Of a stretch of 64,000 bases of DNA, positions 41,717-51,637 are shown piece after piece. The stretch comes from Embleya sp042956465. Lineage in GTDB: Bacteria > Actinomycetota > Actinomycetes > Streptomycetales > Streptomycetaceae. A program made the translations under genes and the position numbers. Under the pieces are notes generated by a model. The model made no database searches, was not told where the DNA came from, and saw nothing but the letters and a program-made list of their open reading frames with translations. The stretch spans positions 1-64,000 of the forward strand of contig NZ_JBIBGL010000006.1 in NCBI RefSeq assembly GCF_042956465.1, in the 5' to 3' direction. Position 1 is the stretch's first letter. Every line of letters starts with the position of its first letter.

Positions 41717-42850
41717 TCACAGTCGCAGGTACGACAGGTCCACGGCCTCGGCCATCGCCCGTGCGCCCGCGTCGTTGAGGTGCAGGTGGTCGCCGCTGTC
41801 CAGGTCGGGCCGGATGCGATCCGGCTCGTCGGGGTCCTGAACCGCCGCCGCGACGTCCACGACCGCGTCGAAGACCGCCGCGGTGCGGATCCAGTCGTTG
41901 ACCCGACGGCGGATCACCCGCCCCTGCGCGCTGTCGATGCCGGGATAGATGGTGCCGGCGTAGGGGCCCATGGTCATCCCGATGCCGGTCAGCCCCGCCG
42001 CCCTGGCCCGAGCGGCCAGCGTGGTGAATCCGGCGATCAGATCCTCCGCCGTGGCCGGTGGTTCGCCGGACATGCCCGGCAGGCCCAGGTCGTTGAGGCC
42101 GAAGTGGAAGAGCACGTGGGTGGCCCCGGGCACGGTGAGCACGTCGCGGTCGAAGCGGGCGAGACCGCGCAGGCCGACCTCGTCGGTCAGCAATCGGTTG
42201 CCGCCGATACCCTGGTTGACCACCCAACCCCGGTGCAGTCGCCGGTTCAACTGGTCGGGAAAGCGCAGGTTGGCACCGGTGGAGGTGCCCCCGCCCTCGA
42301 ACCAGGAGTCGCCGAACGCCACGGCGATCGCGGTGCCTTCGGGAGCCAGTACGTCCACTCCGGCGACGAAGTAGCGGTTGTCCGCCTCCTCCGCGCCCAC
42401 GAAGCTCGCCGAGACGGCGTTGCCCGGTAGCACGTAGGCGAGTTGCGACGGGGTGGCGGAGTAGGTGGCGAGGCCGGTGTCCCCGGGCAGGTACAGGGTC
42501 AGCGCCAGGTCGGTCCCGGCCTGCACGGCCAACTCCACCGGGTCGCTCCGGCGGTATCCGCCGACGGGGATGGTCACCTCGGCCGCGCCGCCGAAGCGCA
42601 GCACGGTGTCCGTCGCGGGGTCGATCGTGCCCTCGCCGGTGCCGACGGCCACCCGGGCGGCGCCGATGACGAGCGGTTCCTTGCCGTATTCGTTGCTGAG
42701 CAGCACCCGCAGCGTGGTACCGCCGCCGTCCAGGTGCAGGATCTGCCGCACCGTCTGGTCGCGGAAGCCCCGCGAGGGCTGGATCAGGATGCTCTCGTTC
42801 GGGTCGAGCACGGCGGAGCGGAAGCCCGCGACCCAGGTCGTCGTGGTCAT
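41717..42850 (-). CDS. SGNH/GDSL hydrolase
   Basis: 377 residues from ATG 42848-42850 with AAGGAG upstream; the frame stays open far into the MFS gene but that part is antisense shadow. An N-terminal beta domain (about 1-165) precedes the SGNH domain: block I FGDSWFEGGG (Ser about 180), Gly in GIGGNRLL, block III FGLNDLG, and block V DHLHLND. It is an esterase or acetylxylan-type lipase. No signal peptide is evident. It is 62 bp downstream of the MFS gene, so likely in the same transcript. Confidence 0.88.
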   Translation of the reverse strand: MTTTTWVAGFRSAVLDPNESILIQPSRGFRDQTVRQILHLDGGGTTLRVLLSNEYGKEPLVIGAARVAVGTGEGTIDPATDTVLRFGGAAEVTIPVGGYRRSDPVELAVQAGTDLALTLYLPGDTGLATYSATPSQLAYVLPGNAVSASFVGAEEADNRYFVAGVDVLAPEGTAIAVAFGDSWFEGGGTSTGANLRFPDQLNRRLHRGWVVNQGIGGNRLLTDEVGLRGLARFDRDVLTVPGATHVLFHFGLNDLGLPGMSGEPPATAEDLIAGFTTLAARARAAGLTGIGMTMGPYAGTIYPGIDSAQGRVIRRRVNDWIRTAAVFDAVVDVAAAVQDPDEPDRIRPDLDSGDHLHLNDAGARAMAEAVDLSYLRL

Positions 42851-42912
42851 GATCGGTGAACTCCTTCGATGGGTGGAGCGGTGGTTCGGGTGGGGTGGCG
42901 GCACGGTCGGGC

Positions 42913-44385
42913 TCAGACCCGGACGGGTCGCGGATGGGGCGTACGGCGGGCCCGCAGGCTCACCGCGGCGAGCGCGGCGAGGGCGAACAGCGCCGCCGCG
43001 GCCCGGAAGGCGAACGTGTAGCCGTCGGTGGCCGCCTGTTCGGGGGAGGGGCCGGTGCCGGTGTGCGCGTCGGCGAGCGAGGCGAACAGGGCCATGCCGA
43101 CGGTGGGGCCGAGCAGCATCGTGGTGTTGAACGCGCCGCCGGCGAGCGCGGCCTGGGCGGGCGGTACGCCGCGGGTGGCGGCGACCACCGCCGCTGCGGC
43201 GGTCAGGCCGATGCCGATCGGCAGGGTGAGCATGCCCGCGAGCGGTGCTCCCGGGTAGGCCGCGTCCGGGCCGATCCGGGAGAACAGCAGGAAGGCGCCG
43301 GCCATCGTGACCAGCCCCAGTGCGGCCGTCCACCGCACGCCCAGCCGGGCCACGATCGGCACACTGCCGGCGCTGACCGCGATCAGCATCAGCGTGTACG
43401 GGACGAAGCCCATCGCCGAGCGCAGCGCGGACCACTCCAGCACCCGCTGGAAGTACAGCGACATCAAGAACGCGGCCGTCGACCCGGCGATCGGCGCGAG
43501 CATGCCTGTGGCGAGCGCGGCCACGCGTCGACGGGAGGCGAGGAACGGCAGCGGCACGAGCGGCGCCGCGACCCGGTTCTCGGCCACGCCGAAGGCCGCC
43601 AGCAGCAGCAGCCCCACGACCAGCGGCAGCAGTACCTCCGGGGCGAGCCAGCCGTGGGTGCCCACTGCAACCAGCCCCAGGCTGAGCACCGCGACGCCGC
43701 CGGTGACCAGAGCGGCGCCGAGTACGTCCACCCGGCCGGGGACCCGGGCCGGGCCGGACGGCAGATGGCGGCCGGCGAGCACGGCGACGGCGAGGCCGAC
43801 CAGCGCGAGCACCGCGAACGACCATCGCCAGGACGCCCAGGTCGCGGTCGCGCCGCCGAGTTGCATGCCCAGCGCCGCACCGACCCCGGAGAGCCCGCCC
43901 CACGCGGCCATCGCCCGCCGACGGGCGGCATCGGCCGGGAACACGTCACCGACCAGCGCCATCGCGGCCGGTGCGGCGAGTGCGGCGCCGGCGCCCTGGG
44001 CGAGTCGGGCCGCGATCAGCCATCCACCGCCCGGTACGAGGGCGCCGGCCAGGGACGCGGCGGCGAACACCGCGGTGCCGATCCGGAAGCCGGCCCGCCG
44101 TCCGCGCAGGTCGGCCACCCGGCCACCGAGCAGCAGTAGGCCGCTGAACGCCAGGGTGTACGCGGCGCCGGCCCAGATCAGGCCCGATGCGCCGAGGTCG
44201 AGGTCGGCGGCGATGTCGGGCCCCGCGGCCGAGGTGATGGTGACCGACGTGTTGAGGATCGCCTGCACCGCGGCGAGCAGCGCGAATGCCGCCCCCGGTC
44301 GCGCCGAGCGCACGGCCTGCTCGTGCGTCTTGTGCTCCATGTGCTGTATGTCCGCAATGCGTTTCAGGTGCTTCGAGCGCTTCAT
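42913..44385 (-). CDS. MFS exporter (DHA2, 14-TM)
   Basis: 490 residues from ATG 44383-44385 with GGGAGGGG upstream. 14 predicted helices. Motif-A-like GRVADLRGRRAGFRIG (about 88-103), VTITSAAGPDIAADL in TM1-2 and LSGVGAALGMQLGG in TM5 indicate a proton-coupled drug exporter. Divergent from a TetR gene with two copies of a palindromic operator between them, so probably inducible by its substrate. Confidence 0.9.
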   Translation of the reverse strand: MKRSKHLKRIADIQHMEHKTHEQAVRSARPGAAFALLAAVQAILNTSVTITSAAGPDIAADLDLGASGLIWAGAAYTLAFSGLLLLGGRVADLRGRRAGFRIGTAVFAAASLAGALVPGGGWLIAARLAQGAGAALAAPAAMALVGDVFPADAARRRAMAAWGGLSGVGAALGMQLGGATATWASWRWSFAVLALVGLAVAVLAGRHLPSGPARVPGRVDVLGAALVTGGVAVLSLGLVAVGTHGWLAPEVLLPLVVGLLLLAAFGVAENRVAAPLVPLPFLASRRRVAALATGMLAPIAGSTAAFLMSLYFQRVLEWSALRSAMGFVPYTLMLIAVSAGSVPIVARLGVRWTAALGLVTMAGAFLLFSRIGPDAAYPGAPLAGMLTLPIGIGLTAAAAVVAATRGVPPAQAALAGGAFNTTMLLGPTVGMALFASLADAHTGTGPSPEQAATDGYTFAFRAAAALFALAALAAVSLRARRTPHPRPVRV

Positions 44386-44432
44386 GTGCTGATCCCCTCC
44401 CGGAAAAGGCCCGCTTCGATGGCCAAACCATA

Positions 44433-44477
44433 CAGTGCAGTTCAGTTGAACTCAACAGTGCAGTTCGGATGAACTCA
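44433..44477. promoter_or_regulatory. Tandem TetR-type operator
   Basis: Two copies of a 22-bp element at 44433-44454 and 44456-44477 (20 of 22 identical, period 23 bp). Each begins CAGTGC and contains a palindrome: AGTTCAGTTGAACT (44439-44452) and AGTTCGGATGAACT (44462-44475). They lie between the MFS start (44385) and the TetR start (44529), as expected for autoregulated TetR-exporter pairs. Confidence 0.75.
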
Positions 44478-44528
44478 CCGGTTCGGTTCACCTTGGTTAG
44501 ACTGCGCTCGACGAACGGAGACACGACT

Positions 44529-45218
44529 GTGTGGGCAGCGGAGCAGACCCCCAAGCGCATCCCTTCCGGCGACCGCGCGGCGCGCAAGCGCAAGGCGATC
44601 CTGGAGGCGGCCACGCAGGCCTTCCTGCGCGAGGGCTACCAGGTGGGCATGGACACCATCGCCGCCGAGGCGGGCGTCGCGAAGGTGACCGTCTACAACC
44701 ACTTCGGCAGCAAGGAAGCCCTGTTCACGGCCATCGTCGGCGAGATCCTGGACCGGGCGCTCGCCGAGTCCACCCGCCTGATCGAGGAGCGGCTGGGCTC
44801 CTCGACGGACGTGCGGGCCGACCTGACGGCGATCTGCGAGGCGTGGGTGGCGGGGCATGCCACGCCGGAGGTGCTCACCCTGCACAACGTGGTGATGGGC
44901 TCGATGCCGCGGCTGCCGGACCTGGGGCGCACCTGGCGCGAGCTGGGACCGGACCGCTTCCACGTGGTGGTCCGCACGGCGCTCGCGGAACTCGTCGAGC
45001 GCGGCGAACTCGCGATCGACGACGTGCCGTTGGCTGCGATCCAACTCTCCGGCCTGGTCCTGATGCCGCACATCGCCTACGGCTCGTCGGGTGCGGTCCC
45101 CGACGCCGATCTGACCCGGCGGCTGATCACGGGCGGTGTGGACATGTTCCTGGCCCGCTACGGCCCGGCAGCCGCCGCGACCCCCACCCGGGTCGCGCCC
45201 GCACCGCCGGCCTCCTGA
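44529..45218 (+). CDS. TetR/AcrR family transcriptional regulator
   Basis: 229 residues from GTG with GGAG nine bases upstream. HTH: AILEAATQAFLREGYQVGMDTIAAEAGVAKVTVYNHFGSKEALF, about residues 22-65. The C-terminal domain has the TetR_C pattern (RADLTAICEAWVAGHATPE..., LIRRLITGGVDMFLARYG-like end). It is the probable repressor of the divergent MFS/SGNH genes through the tandem operator. Confidence 0.9.
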   Translation: MWAAEQTPKRIPSGDRAARKRKAILEAATQAFLREGYQVGMDTIAAEAGVAKVTVYNHFGSKEALFTAIVGEILDRALAESTRLIEERLGSSTDVRADLTAICEAWVAGHATPEVLTLHNVVMGSMPRLPDLGRTWRELGPDRFHVVVRTALAELVERGELAIDDVPLAAIQLSGLVLMPHIAYGSSGAVPDADLTRRLITGGVDMFLARYGPAAAATPTRVAPAPPAS

Positions 45219-45230
45219 CGCGGACCGGTG

Positions 45231-45264
45231 CCGCGGCGGCCGGCCGGTCTCGGCGCCGCCGCGG
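45231..45264 (+). terminator. Hairpin terminator after TetR gene
   Basis: CCGCGGCGG (45231-45239) with CCGCCGCGG (45256-45264), 16-base loop, 12 bp after the stop; separates the regulator from the hydrogenase operon. Confidence 0.6.
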
Positions 45265-45345
45265 AATCGGCGTGTCGCGACTCGCCCGGATGGCCCGGGT
45301 GTGAGGCGCGTCACGTGGTGGACTGATAGGAAGGTTCAGGAGTCC

Positions 45346-45364
45346 GTTATGTCTGACTCATAAC
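45346..45364 (+). promoter_or_regulatory. Palindrome and 4-codon mini-ORF ahead of the hydrogenase operon
   Basis: GTTATG (45346-45351), 7 bases, CATAAC (45359-45364): a perfect inverted repeat 20 bp before the hydrogenase small-subunit gene. The same bases also form ATG TCT GAC TCA TAA (45349-45363), preceded by AGGAG. It could be an operator or a leader peptide; the short distance to GAGGAGG argues for control at or near translation start. Confidence 0.45.
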
Positions 45365-45383
45365 CTTTCGAGGAGGCGTCGTC

Positions 45384-46469
<1,086 letters not shown>

Positions 46470-46550
46470 GCCGCGCGCAGTCCTCGACCCCGCGGCCGAC
46501 CCCGAGCGTGCCGCCGTCCCGTCCCACACCGCAGAAGGGCACGACACACG

Positions 46551-48335
46551 ATGGCACCCTCGACCAAAGTGGCCGGCGACGGCAGCGGCCTCACCGAGAT
46601 GTCCTGGGATCCGATCACCCGGATCGTGGGCAGCCTGGGCATCCACACCAAGATCGACTTCAAGCAGAAGCGGGTCGCCGAGTGCTACAGCACCTCGTCG
46701 GTCTTCCGCGGCTACAGCGTGTTCATGCGCGGCAAGGACCCCCGCGACGCGCACTTCATCACCAGCCGGATCTGCGGTATCTGCGGCGACAACCACGCCA
46801 CCTGCTCGGTCTACGCGCAGAACATGGCCTACGGCGTCAAGCCGCCGCACCTGGCCGAGTGGATCATCAACCTCGGTGAGGCCGCCGAGTACATGTTCGA
46901 CCACAACATCTTCCAGGAGAACCTGGTCGGGGTGGACTACTGCGAGCGCATGGTCCGCGAGACCAACCCCGGCGTGCTGGATCTGGCCGAACGCACCGAG
47001 GCCCCGCATGCCGCGGAACATGGCTACCGCACCATCGCCGACATCATGCGCTCGCTCAACCCGATCGAGGGTGAGTTCTACCGCGAGGCGCTGGCGGTCA
47101 GCCGCTACACCCGGGAGATGTTCTGCCTGATGGAGGGCCGGCACGTGCACCCCTCCACGCTCTACCCGGGCGGCGTCGGCACGGTCGCCTCGGTTCAGTT
47201 GTTCACCGACTACCTGTCCCGACTGATGCGCTACGTCGAGTTCATGAAGCGCGTGGTGCCGCTGCACGACGACCTCTTCGACTTCTTCTACACGGCCCTG
47301 CCGGGCTACGAAGAGGTCGGCCGACGGCGGGTGTTGCTCGGCTGCTGGGGCGCGCTCAACGACCCCGACCACTGCGACTTCACCTATCGCAACATGACCG
47401 ACTGGGGCCGGCGGATGTACGTCAGCCCCGGCATCGTGGTGGACGGCAAACTGATCACCAACGACCTGACCGAGATCAACCTGGGCATCCGGATCCTGCT
47501 CGGCAGCTCCTACTACCAGGACTGGGAGGGCCAGGAGCAGTTCGTCACGCACGACCCGCTGGGCAACCCGGTCGACCCGCGCCACCCGTGGAATCAGCAC
47601 ACCATCCCCGCACCGCAGAAGCGGGACTTCGAGAACAACTACAGCTGGGTGATGTCGCCGCGCTGGTTCGACGGCACCGACTATCTGGCCCTGGACACCG
47701 GCGGCGGCCCGCTCGCCCGGCTGTGGTCCACCGCGCTCAACGGACTGGTCGACACCGGCTTCGTCAAAGCCACCGGGCACAGCGTGGTGATCAACCTGCC
47801 CAAGTCGATGACCAAGCCGGAGACCACCTTCGAGTGGAAGATCCCGCAGTGGAGCAACGCCCTGGAGCGCAACCGCGCCCGCACCTACTTCCAGGCGTAC
47901 ATGGCCGCCATGGCGGTGCACTTCGCCGAGAAGGCACTCGACGAGGTGCGTTCGGGCCGGACCAAGACCTGGGAGAAGTTCGAGGTGCCCGACGAGGCGG
48001 TCGGCGTCGGCTTCACCGAGGCCGTGCGCGGCGTGCTCTCGCACCACATGGTGATCCGGGACGGGAAGATCGCCAACTATCACCCGTACCCGCCCACTCC
48101 GTGGAACGCCAGCGTCCGCGACACCCTGGGCACCCCCGGGCCCTACGAGGACGCGGTGCAGAACACGCCGATCTTCGAGGAGAACTCCCCGGAGAACTTC
48201 AAGGGCATCGACATCATGCGGGCCGTGCGCAGCTTCGACCCCTGCCTGCCGTGCGGCGTGCACATGTACCTCGGCGACGGCAAGACCCTACAGAAGCTGC
48301 ACGTGCCCACCGGTCTGAGCGGGCTGAGCGGATGA
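46551..48335 (+). CDS. hhyL: [NiFe] hydrogenase large subunit, group 1h
   Basis: 594 residues, ATG with GAAGGG upstream. It holds the NiFe active site. L1 motif RICGICGDNH (Cys 75, Cys 78) and L2 motif DPCLPCGVH (Cys 565, Cys 568, His 571) are complete. After His 571 comes a 23-residue tail (MYLGDGKTLQ...) that the endopeptidase encoded at 51634 is expected to remove. WDPITRIVGSLGIHTKID near the N-terminus is typical. It oxidises H2 at trace concentration in spores or starved cells of related organisms. The stop overlaps the next start (ATGA). Confidence 0.95.
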   Translation: MAPSTKVAGDGSGLTEMSWDPITRIVGSLGIHTKIDFKQKRVAECYSTSSVFRGYSVFMRGKDPRDAHFITSRICGICGDNHATCSVYAQNMAYGVKPPHLAEWIINLGEAAEYMFDHNIFQENLVGVDYCERMVRETNPGVLDLAERTEAPHAAEHGYRTIADIMRSLNPIEGEFYREALAVSRYTREMFCLMEGRHVHPSTLYPGGVGTVASVQLFTDYLSRLMRYVEFMKRVVPLHDDLFDFFYTALPGYEEVGRRRVLLGCWGALNDPDHCDFTYRNMTDWGRRMYVSPGIVVDGKLITNDLTEINLGIRILLGSSYYQDWEGQEQFVTHDPLGNPVDPRHPWNQHTIPAPQKRDFENNYSWVMSPRWFDGTDYLALDTGGGPLARLWSTALNGLVDTGFVKATGHSVVINLPKSMTKPETTFEWKIPQWSNALERNRARTYFQAYMAAMAVHFAEKALDEVRSGRTKTWEKFEVPDEAVGVGFTEAVRGVLSHHMVIRDGKIANYHPYPPTPWNASVRDTLGTPGPYEDAVQNTPIFEENSPENFKGIDIMRAVRSFDPCLPCGVHMYLGDGKTLQKLHVPTGLSGLSG

Positions 48336-48871
48336 ACGCCGAACAGACCGGACTGCGGGTCGAGGAGATCCTCACCCGCCTGGCCGAGAGCGGCGACCCG
48401 GCCGGCCGGGCCGCCGCCGAGGAACTGGTACGCGCCCTGATGGACTTCTACGGCGCGGGCCTGGCCCGCCTGGCCGCGCTGTTGCGCGACGCCGATGCGG
48501 ACCGGCGCGCCGTGCTCGACGACGAACTGGTCACCGGGCTGCTGGTCCTGCACGACCTGCATCCGGACGACGTGCCCACCCGGGTCGCCCGCGGTCTCGC
48601 GGCCCACCCGGAACACCGCGCCGAACTGCTCGACTACGACGAGCACGCCCGGAGCGTACGACTGCGGATCACCGCCGCGAGCGGCGGCTGCGGATGCGCG
48701 AGCACGAGCACGGGCACCGACGGTGCGCGGGAGGCCATCGAGGGGATCCTCGCGGGCTACGCACCCGAGATCGAGCGCGTCGAGATCGAGGAGGCCCCGG
48801 CCGCGCCCGCGGAACCCGCGCTGCTCCAGATCGGCGTGCGACCGGCCGACCCGGCTCGGGCCGCGCGGTGA
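48332..48871 (+). CDS. NifU-like hydrogenase accessory protein
   Basis: 179 residues, start overlapping hhyL by 4 bp. The helical N-terminus (about 1-105) resembles hydrogenase-associated NifU-domain proteins, with LVLHDLHPDDVPTRVARGL. The C-terminal part (about 106-160) keeps the NifU C-terminal layout but its cysteines are compressed to GGCGCAST. Genes like this accompany group 1h hydrogenases and are thought to help Fe-S assembly. Assignment moderate, biochemical role inferred. Confidence 0.65.
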   Translation: MNAEQTGLRVEEILTRLAESGDPAGRAAAEELVRALMDFYGAGLARLAALLRDADADRRAVLDDELVTGLLVLHDLHPDDVPTRVARGLAAHPEHRAELLDYDEHARSVRLRITAASGGCGCASTSTGTDGAREAIEGILAGYAPEIERVEIEEAPAAPAEPALLQIGVRPADPARAAR

Positions 48872-49518
48872 GCGCGCCACCCCCCACGCGTATGCGGCCG
48901 GCGGACGGGCTGCGCCGATTCCGCCGGCCGGCCGGACCACAGCCGGAACGCTGCGAGTTGTGCGCCCAGGAGGTCGGCCCGGGACACCGCCACCTCGTCG
49001 ACACCGACGCCCGGGTCCTGGCCTGCGCGTGCCGCGGCTGCGCCATGTTGTTCGAGCAGCGCGGTGCGGCCGGCGGTCGCTATCGGGCCGTGCCCGAGCG
49101 CTACCTCGTCGACCCCGAACACAGCCTGGACGACGGTGCGTGGGAGGCCCTGCAGATCCCGGTCGGCATGGCGTTCTTCCTGCGCAACGCCGCGGCGGAC
49201 CGGCTGATCGCCTTCTACCCCAGCCCGGCCGGCGCCACCGAAAGCGACCTGGATCCGCAGCTGTGGCAGGCAGTGCTCGGCGAGAGTCGGCTCGCCCGAC
49301 TGCTGCAGGCCGACGTCGAGGCGCTGCTGGTGCGGCGCACCGACGGGGCGAGCGAGTGTTTCCTGGTCCCGGTCGACGTCTGCTACGCGCTGGTGGGCCG
49401 GATGCGACTGCACTGGCAGGGCTTCGACGGCGGTGCCGAGGCGCGCGCCGACCTGGCCGCGTTCTTCGCCGACGTGCGCTCGCGGGCTCGCGTGCCCGGA
49501 AGGGACGAACGGCCGTGA
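48868..49518 (+). CDS. DUF5947 family hydrogenase-associated protein
   Basis: 216 residues from GTG overlapping the previous stop (GTGA). Two cysteine pairs near the N-terminus, CELC (about 29-32) and CACRGC (about 53-58), could bind iron or zinc in a rubredoxin-like manner. They are followed by ERYLVDPEHSLDDGAWEALQIPVGMAFF and a C-terminal helical domain. DUF5947 proteins are found in actinobacterial hydrogenase operons; function unknown, electron transfer or maturation are candidates. Confidence 0.75.
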   Translation: MSAPPPTRMRPADGLRRFRRPAGPQPERCELCAQEVGPGHRHLVDTDARVLACACRGCAMLFEQRGAAGGRYRAVPERYLVDPEHSLDDGAWEALQIPVGMAFFLRNAAADRLIAFYPSPAGATESDLDPQLWQAVLGESRLARLLQADVEALLVRRTDGASECFLVPVDVCYALVGRMRLHWQGFDGGAEARADLAAFFADVRSRARVPGRDERP

Positions 49519-50231
49519 CCGAGTTGGACTTCTCCTGCGTCGGGGTGCGAGCGGACGGCTACGCGGCGGGCCCCACCCTGGTCTTCCGGTTGCGGATCAC
49601 CGCCGCCGAGCAGGCCCGGGTGCACGCGCTCGCGCTGCACGTGCAACTGCGGATCGAGCCGGCCCGGCGGCGCTACGGCGCGGCCGAGGGCGACCGGCTG
49701 GACGTGCTGTTCGGCGAACGATCCCGCTGGGGCAGCACGCTGCACCCGATCCGGTTCGCCCAGGTCGCGTTGACCGTGCCGGGCTTCACCGGGGAGACCG
49801 AGGTCGACCTGGTGGTTCCGTGCACCTACGACATGGACATCGCCTCCTCCCGCTACTTCCACGCCCTGGGCGAGGGCGAGGCGCCGCTGCTGATGCTCTT
49901 CTCCGGAACCGCGTTCATCGGCCCCGGCGGATTCCGGGTCGAACCGGTGCCCTGGCACAAGGAGGCCGCGTGCCGCATGCCGGTGGCCGTGTGGCGGGAG
50001 ATGATCGAGCAGCACTTCCCCGGCTGCGGCTGGCTGCGCCTGCCGCGCGAGAGCATGGACGCGTTGCTCGCCTACCGTTCCCGGCATGCGCTGCCCTCCT
50101 GGGAGGCCACGATGCAGGCCCTGTTGGCGGCGGCCGAACCCGACTCCGCGGCCGCGCGCATCCTCGGCGTCGCGGCCGGCCGCCACCGCGCGCCGGATCG
50201 CGGCGGCGACACCGAGGAGATCGTGCGATGA
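49515..50231 (+). CDS. DUF6084 family hydrogenase-associated protein
   Basis: 238 residues from GTG overlapping the previous stop (GTGA). Mostly beta: LDFSCVGVRADGYAAGPTLVFRLRI at the start, VEVDL-like strands and VVPCTYDMDIASSRYFHAL (about 108-126), then a helical C-terminus. No membrane segment or signal. DUF6084 members occur with group 1h hydrogenases; role unknown. Confidence 0.75.
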   Translation: MTELDFSCVGVRADGYAAGPTLVFRLRITAAEQARVHALALHVQLRIEPARRRYGAAEGDRLDVLFGERSRWGSTLHPIRFAQVALTVPGFTGETEVDLVVPCTYDMDIASSRYFHALGEGEAPLLMLFSGTAFIGPGGFRVEPVPWHKEAACRMPVAVWREMIEQHFPGCGWLRLPRESMDALLAYRSRHALPSWEATMQALLAAAEPDSAAARILGVAAGRHRAPDRGGDTEEIVR

Positions 50232-51637
50232 CACCGTCCGGGCTCGCCACCGAGGAGCGGTTCGCCGCCGCTCGGCAGATCGCCGACGCCGTACTGTTCG
50301 AGGGCTACGTGCTCTACCCGTACCGGGCCTCGGCTGCCAAGAACCGGATGCGCTGGCAGTTCGGCGTCCTGGTGCCCCCGGCCTGGGGGCAGGGCAGCGG
50401 CGAACACCACGACCAGCGGACCGAGTGCCTGATCGAACCGCGGGACGGTGCGAACCTCTCGGTCGAGTTGCGCTTCCTGCATGCGCAACGACGCACGGTG
50501 CAACAGGTGGGCCCCGACGGGGGATTCACCGATGTGGACGCGTTGGAGCTGCCCGATCGGGTGCTCGTGCCGTGGGACGAGGGCGTCGAGGAGCGGGTCG
50601 AACTCGCGGTGCCCGTAGTCGACTTGGCCGGTGACGGGCTGATCGTGCCGTTCGAGCGGGCCGAGCGCGAGGAGAGCGAGGCGGTCGAGCTCGACGGCCG
50701 GGTGCTCGGCCGGTTGGTCCGCAGGCGGGCCCGGGCGGAGGGCGTGATCCGGCTGCGGACCGCCGAGATCCCCGGCCCGTACCGCACCCTCAAACTCACC
50801 GTCGAGGTGGCGAACACCGCCGGATGGACGCCGGATCCGGGCGCCGACCGGGACGCGGCGCTGCCGTACGCGCTGGTGTCGGCGCACGTGCTGCTCGGGG
50901 TGGACGCCGGGTCGTTCCTGTCGATGACCGATCCGCCGGAGTGGGCGGGCGCCGCCGTGGCGTCGTGTGTCAATCTGCGGACCTGGCCGGTGCTGGTCGG
51001 GGAGCGGGACGACGTGGTGTTGTCCTCGCCGATCATCCTGGAGGATCACCCGCAGGTGGCTCCGGAGAGCCCGGGCGCGCTCTACGACGCGACCGAGATC
51101 GACGAGATTCTCGCGCTGCGCACGTCGGCGCTGACCGAGCGGGAGAAGCGCGAGGCGCGCGGCACCGACATTCGCGCGGGCGCCGCCGTGGATCTGGTCG
51201 ACTCGCTGCCCCCGGAGGTGTGGGACCGGCTGCACGGCGCGGTGCGCACGCTGCGCGGGAGCAGCGGACCGAGTGCGCCGACGACCCTGGTCGAACCCGG
51301 CGCGGCCGATCCGTTCGGGTCGGGCGGCGAGCGGCCCTGGTGGGATCCGGCGAGCGACGCGGGGTTCGATCCCGGTTCGGATCGGGTTCCGGTGGACGGG
51401 CGTTCGATCGGGGCGGGCAGCCGGGTGCGATTGCGGCCGGGATTGCGCCGTACCGATGCCCAGGACCTGTTCCTGCACGGCCGGGACGCGGTGGTCGAGG
51501 CGGTGTTGCACGACGTCGACGGCGAAGTGCATGTCGCGGTGACCGTGGCGGACGACCCCGGCGCGGACATCCGGCGGGCACAGGGCCGGTTCCTGTACTT
51601 CCGACCCGACGAACTCACCCTCGCGGAGGACGAATGA
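50228..51637 (+). CDS. Conserved hydrogenase-operon protein of unknown function
   Basis: 469 residues, start overlapping the previous stop (ATGA). Soluble and acidic. N-terminal ADAVLFEGYVLYPYRASAAKNRMRWQFGVLVPPAW, then beta-rich middle (about 80-240) and a linker; the C-terminal 70 residues contain RVRLRPGLRRTDAQDLFLHGR and end in YFRPDELTL. I recognise no enzyme motif. Its place between DUF6084 and the maturation protease, with 4-bp overlaps on both sides, ties it to hydrogenase assembly or electron transfer. Confidence 0.75.
   Translation: MTPSGLATEERFAAARQIADAVLFEGYVLYPYRASAAKNRMRWQFGVLVPPAWGQGSGEHHDQRTECLIEPRDGANLSVELRFLHAQRRTVQQVGPDGGFTDVDALELPDRVLVPWDEGVEERVELAVPVVDLAGDGLIVPFERAEREESEAVELDGRVLGRLVRRRARAEGVIRLRTAEIPGPYRTLKLTVEVANTAGWTPDPGADRDAALPYALVSAHVLLGVDAGSFLSMTDPPEWAGAAVASCVNLRTWPVLVGERDDVVLSSPIILEDHPQVAPESPGALYDATEIDEILALRTSALTEREKREARGTDIRAGAAVDLVDSLPPEVWDRLHGAVRTLRGSSGPSAPTTLVEPGAADPFGSGGERPWWDPASDAGFDPGSDRVPVDGRSIGAGSRVRLRPGLRRTDAQDLFLHGRDAVVEAVLHDVDGEVHVAVTVADDPGADIRRAQGRFLYFRPDELTLAEDE

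Noticed and set aside
41717..43903. A 728-codon frame suggesting a fusion of an MFS-like part with the SGNH hydrolase
   Set aside because: The upstream 350 codons are a shifted frame of the MFS gene; the hydrolase has its own ATG and AAGGAG at 42850.
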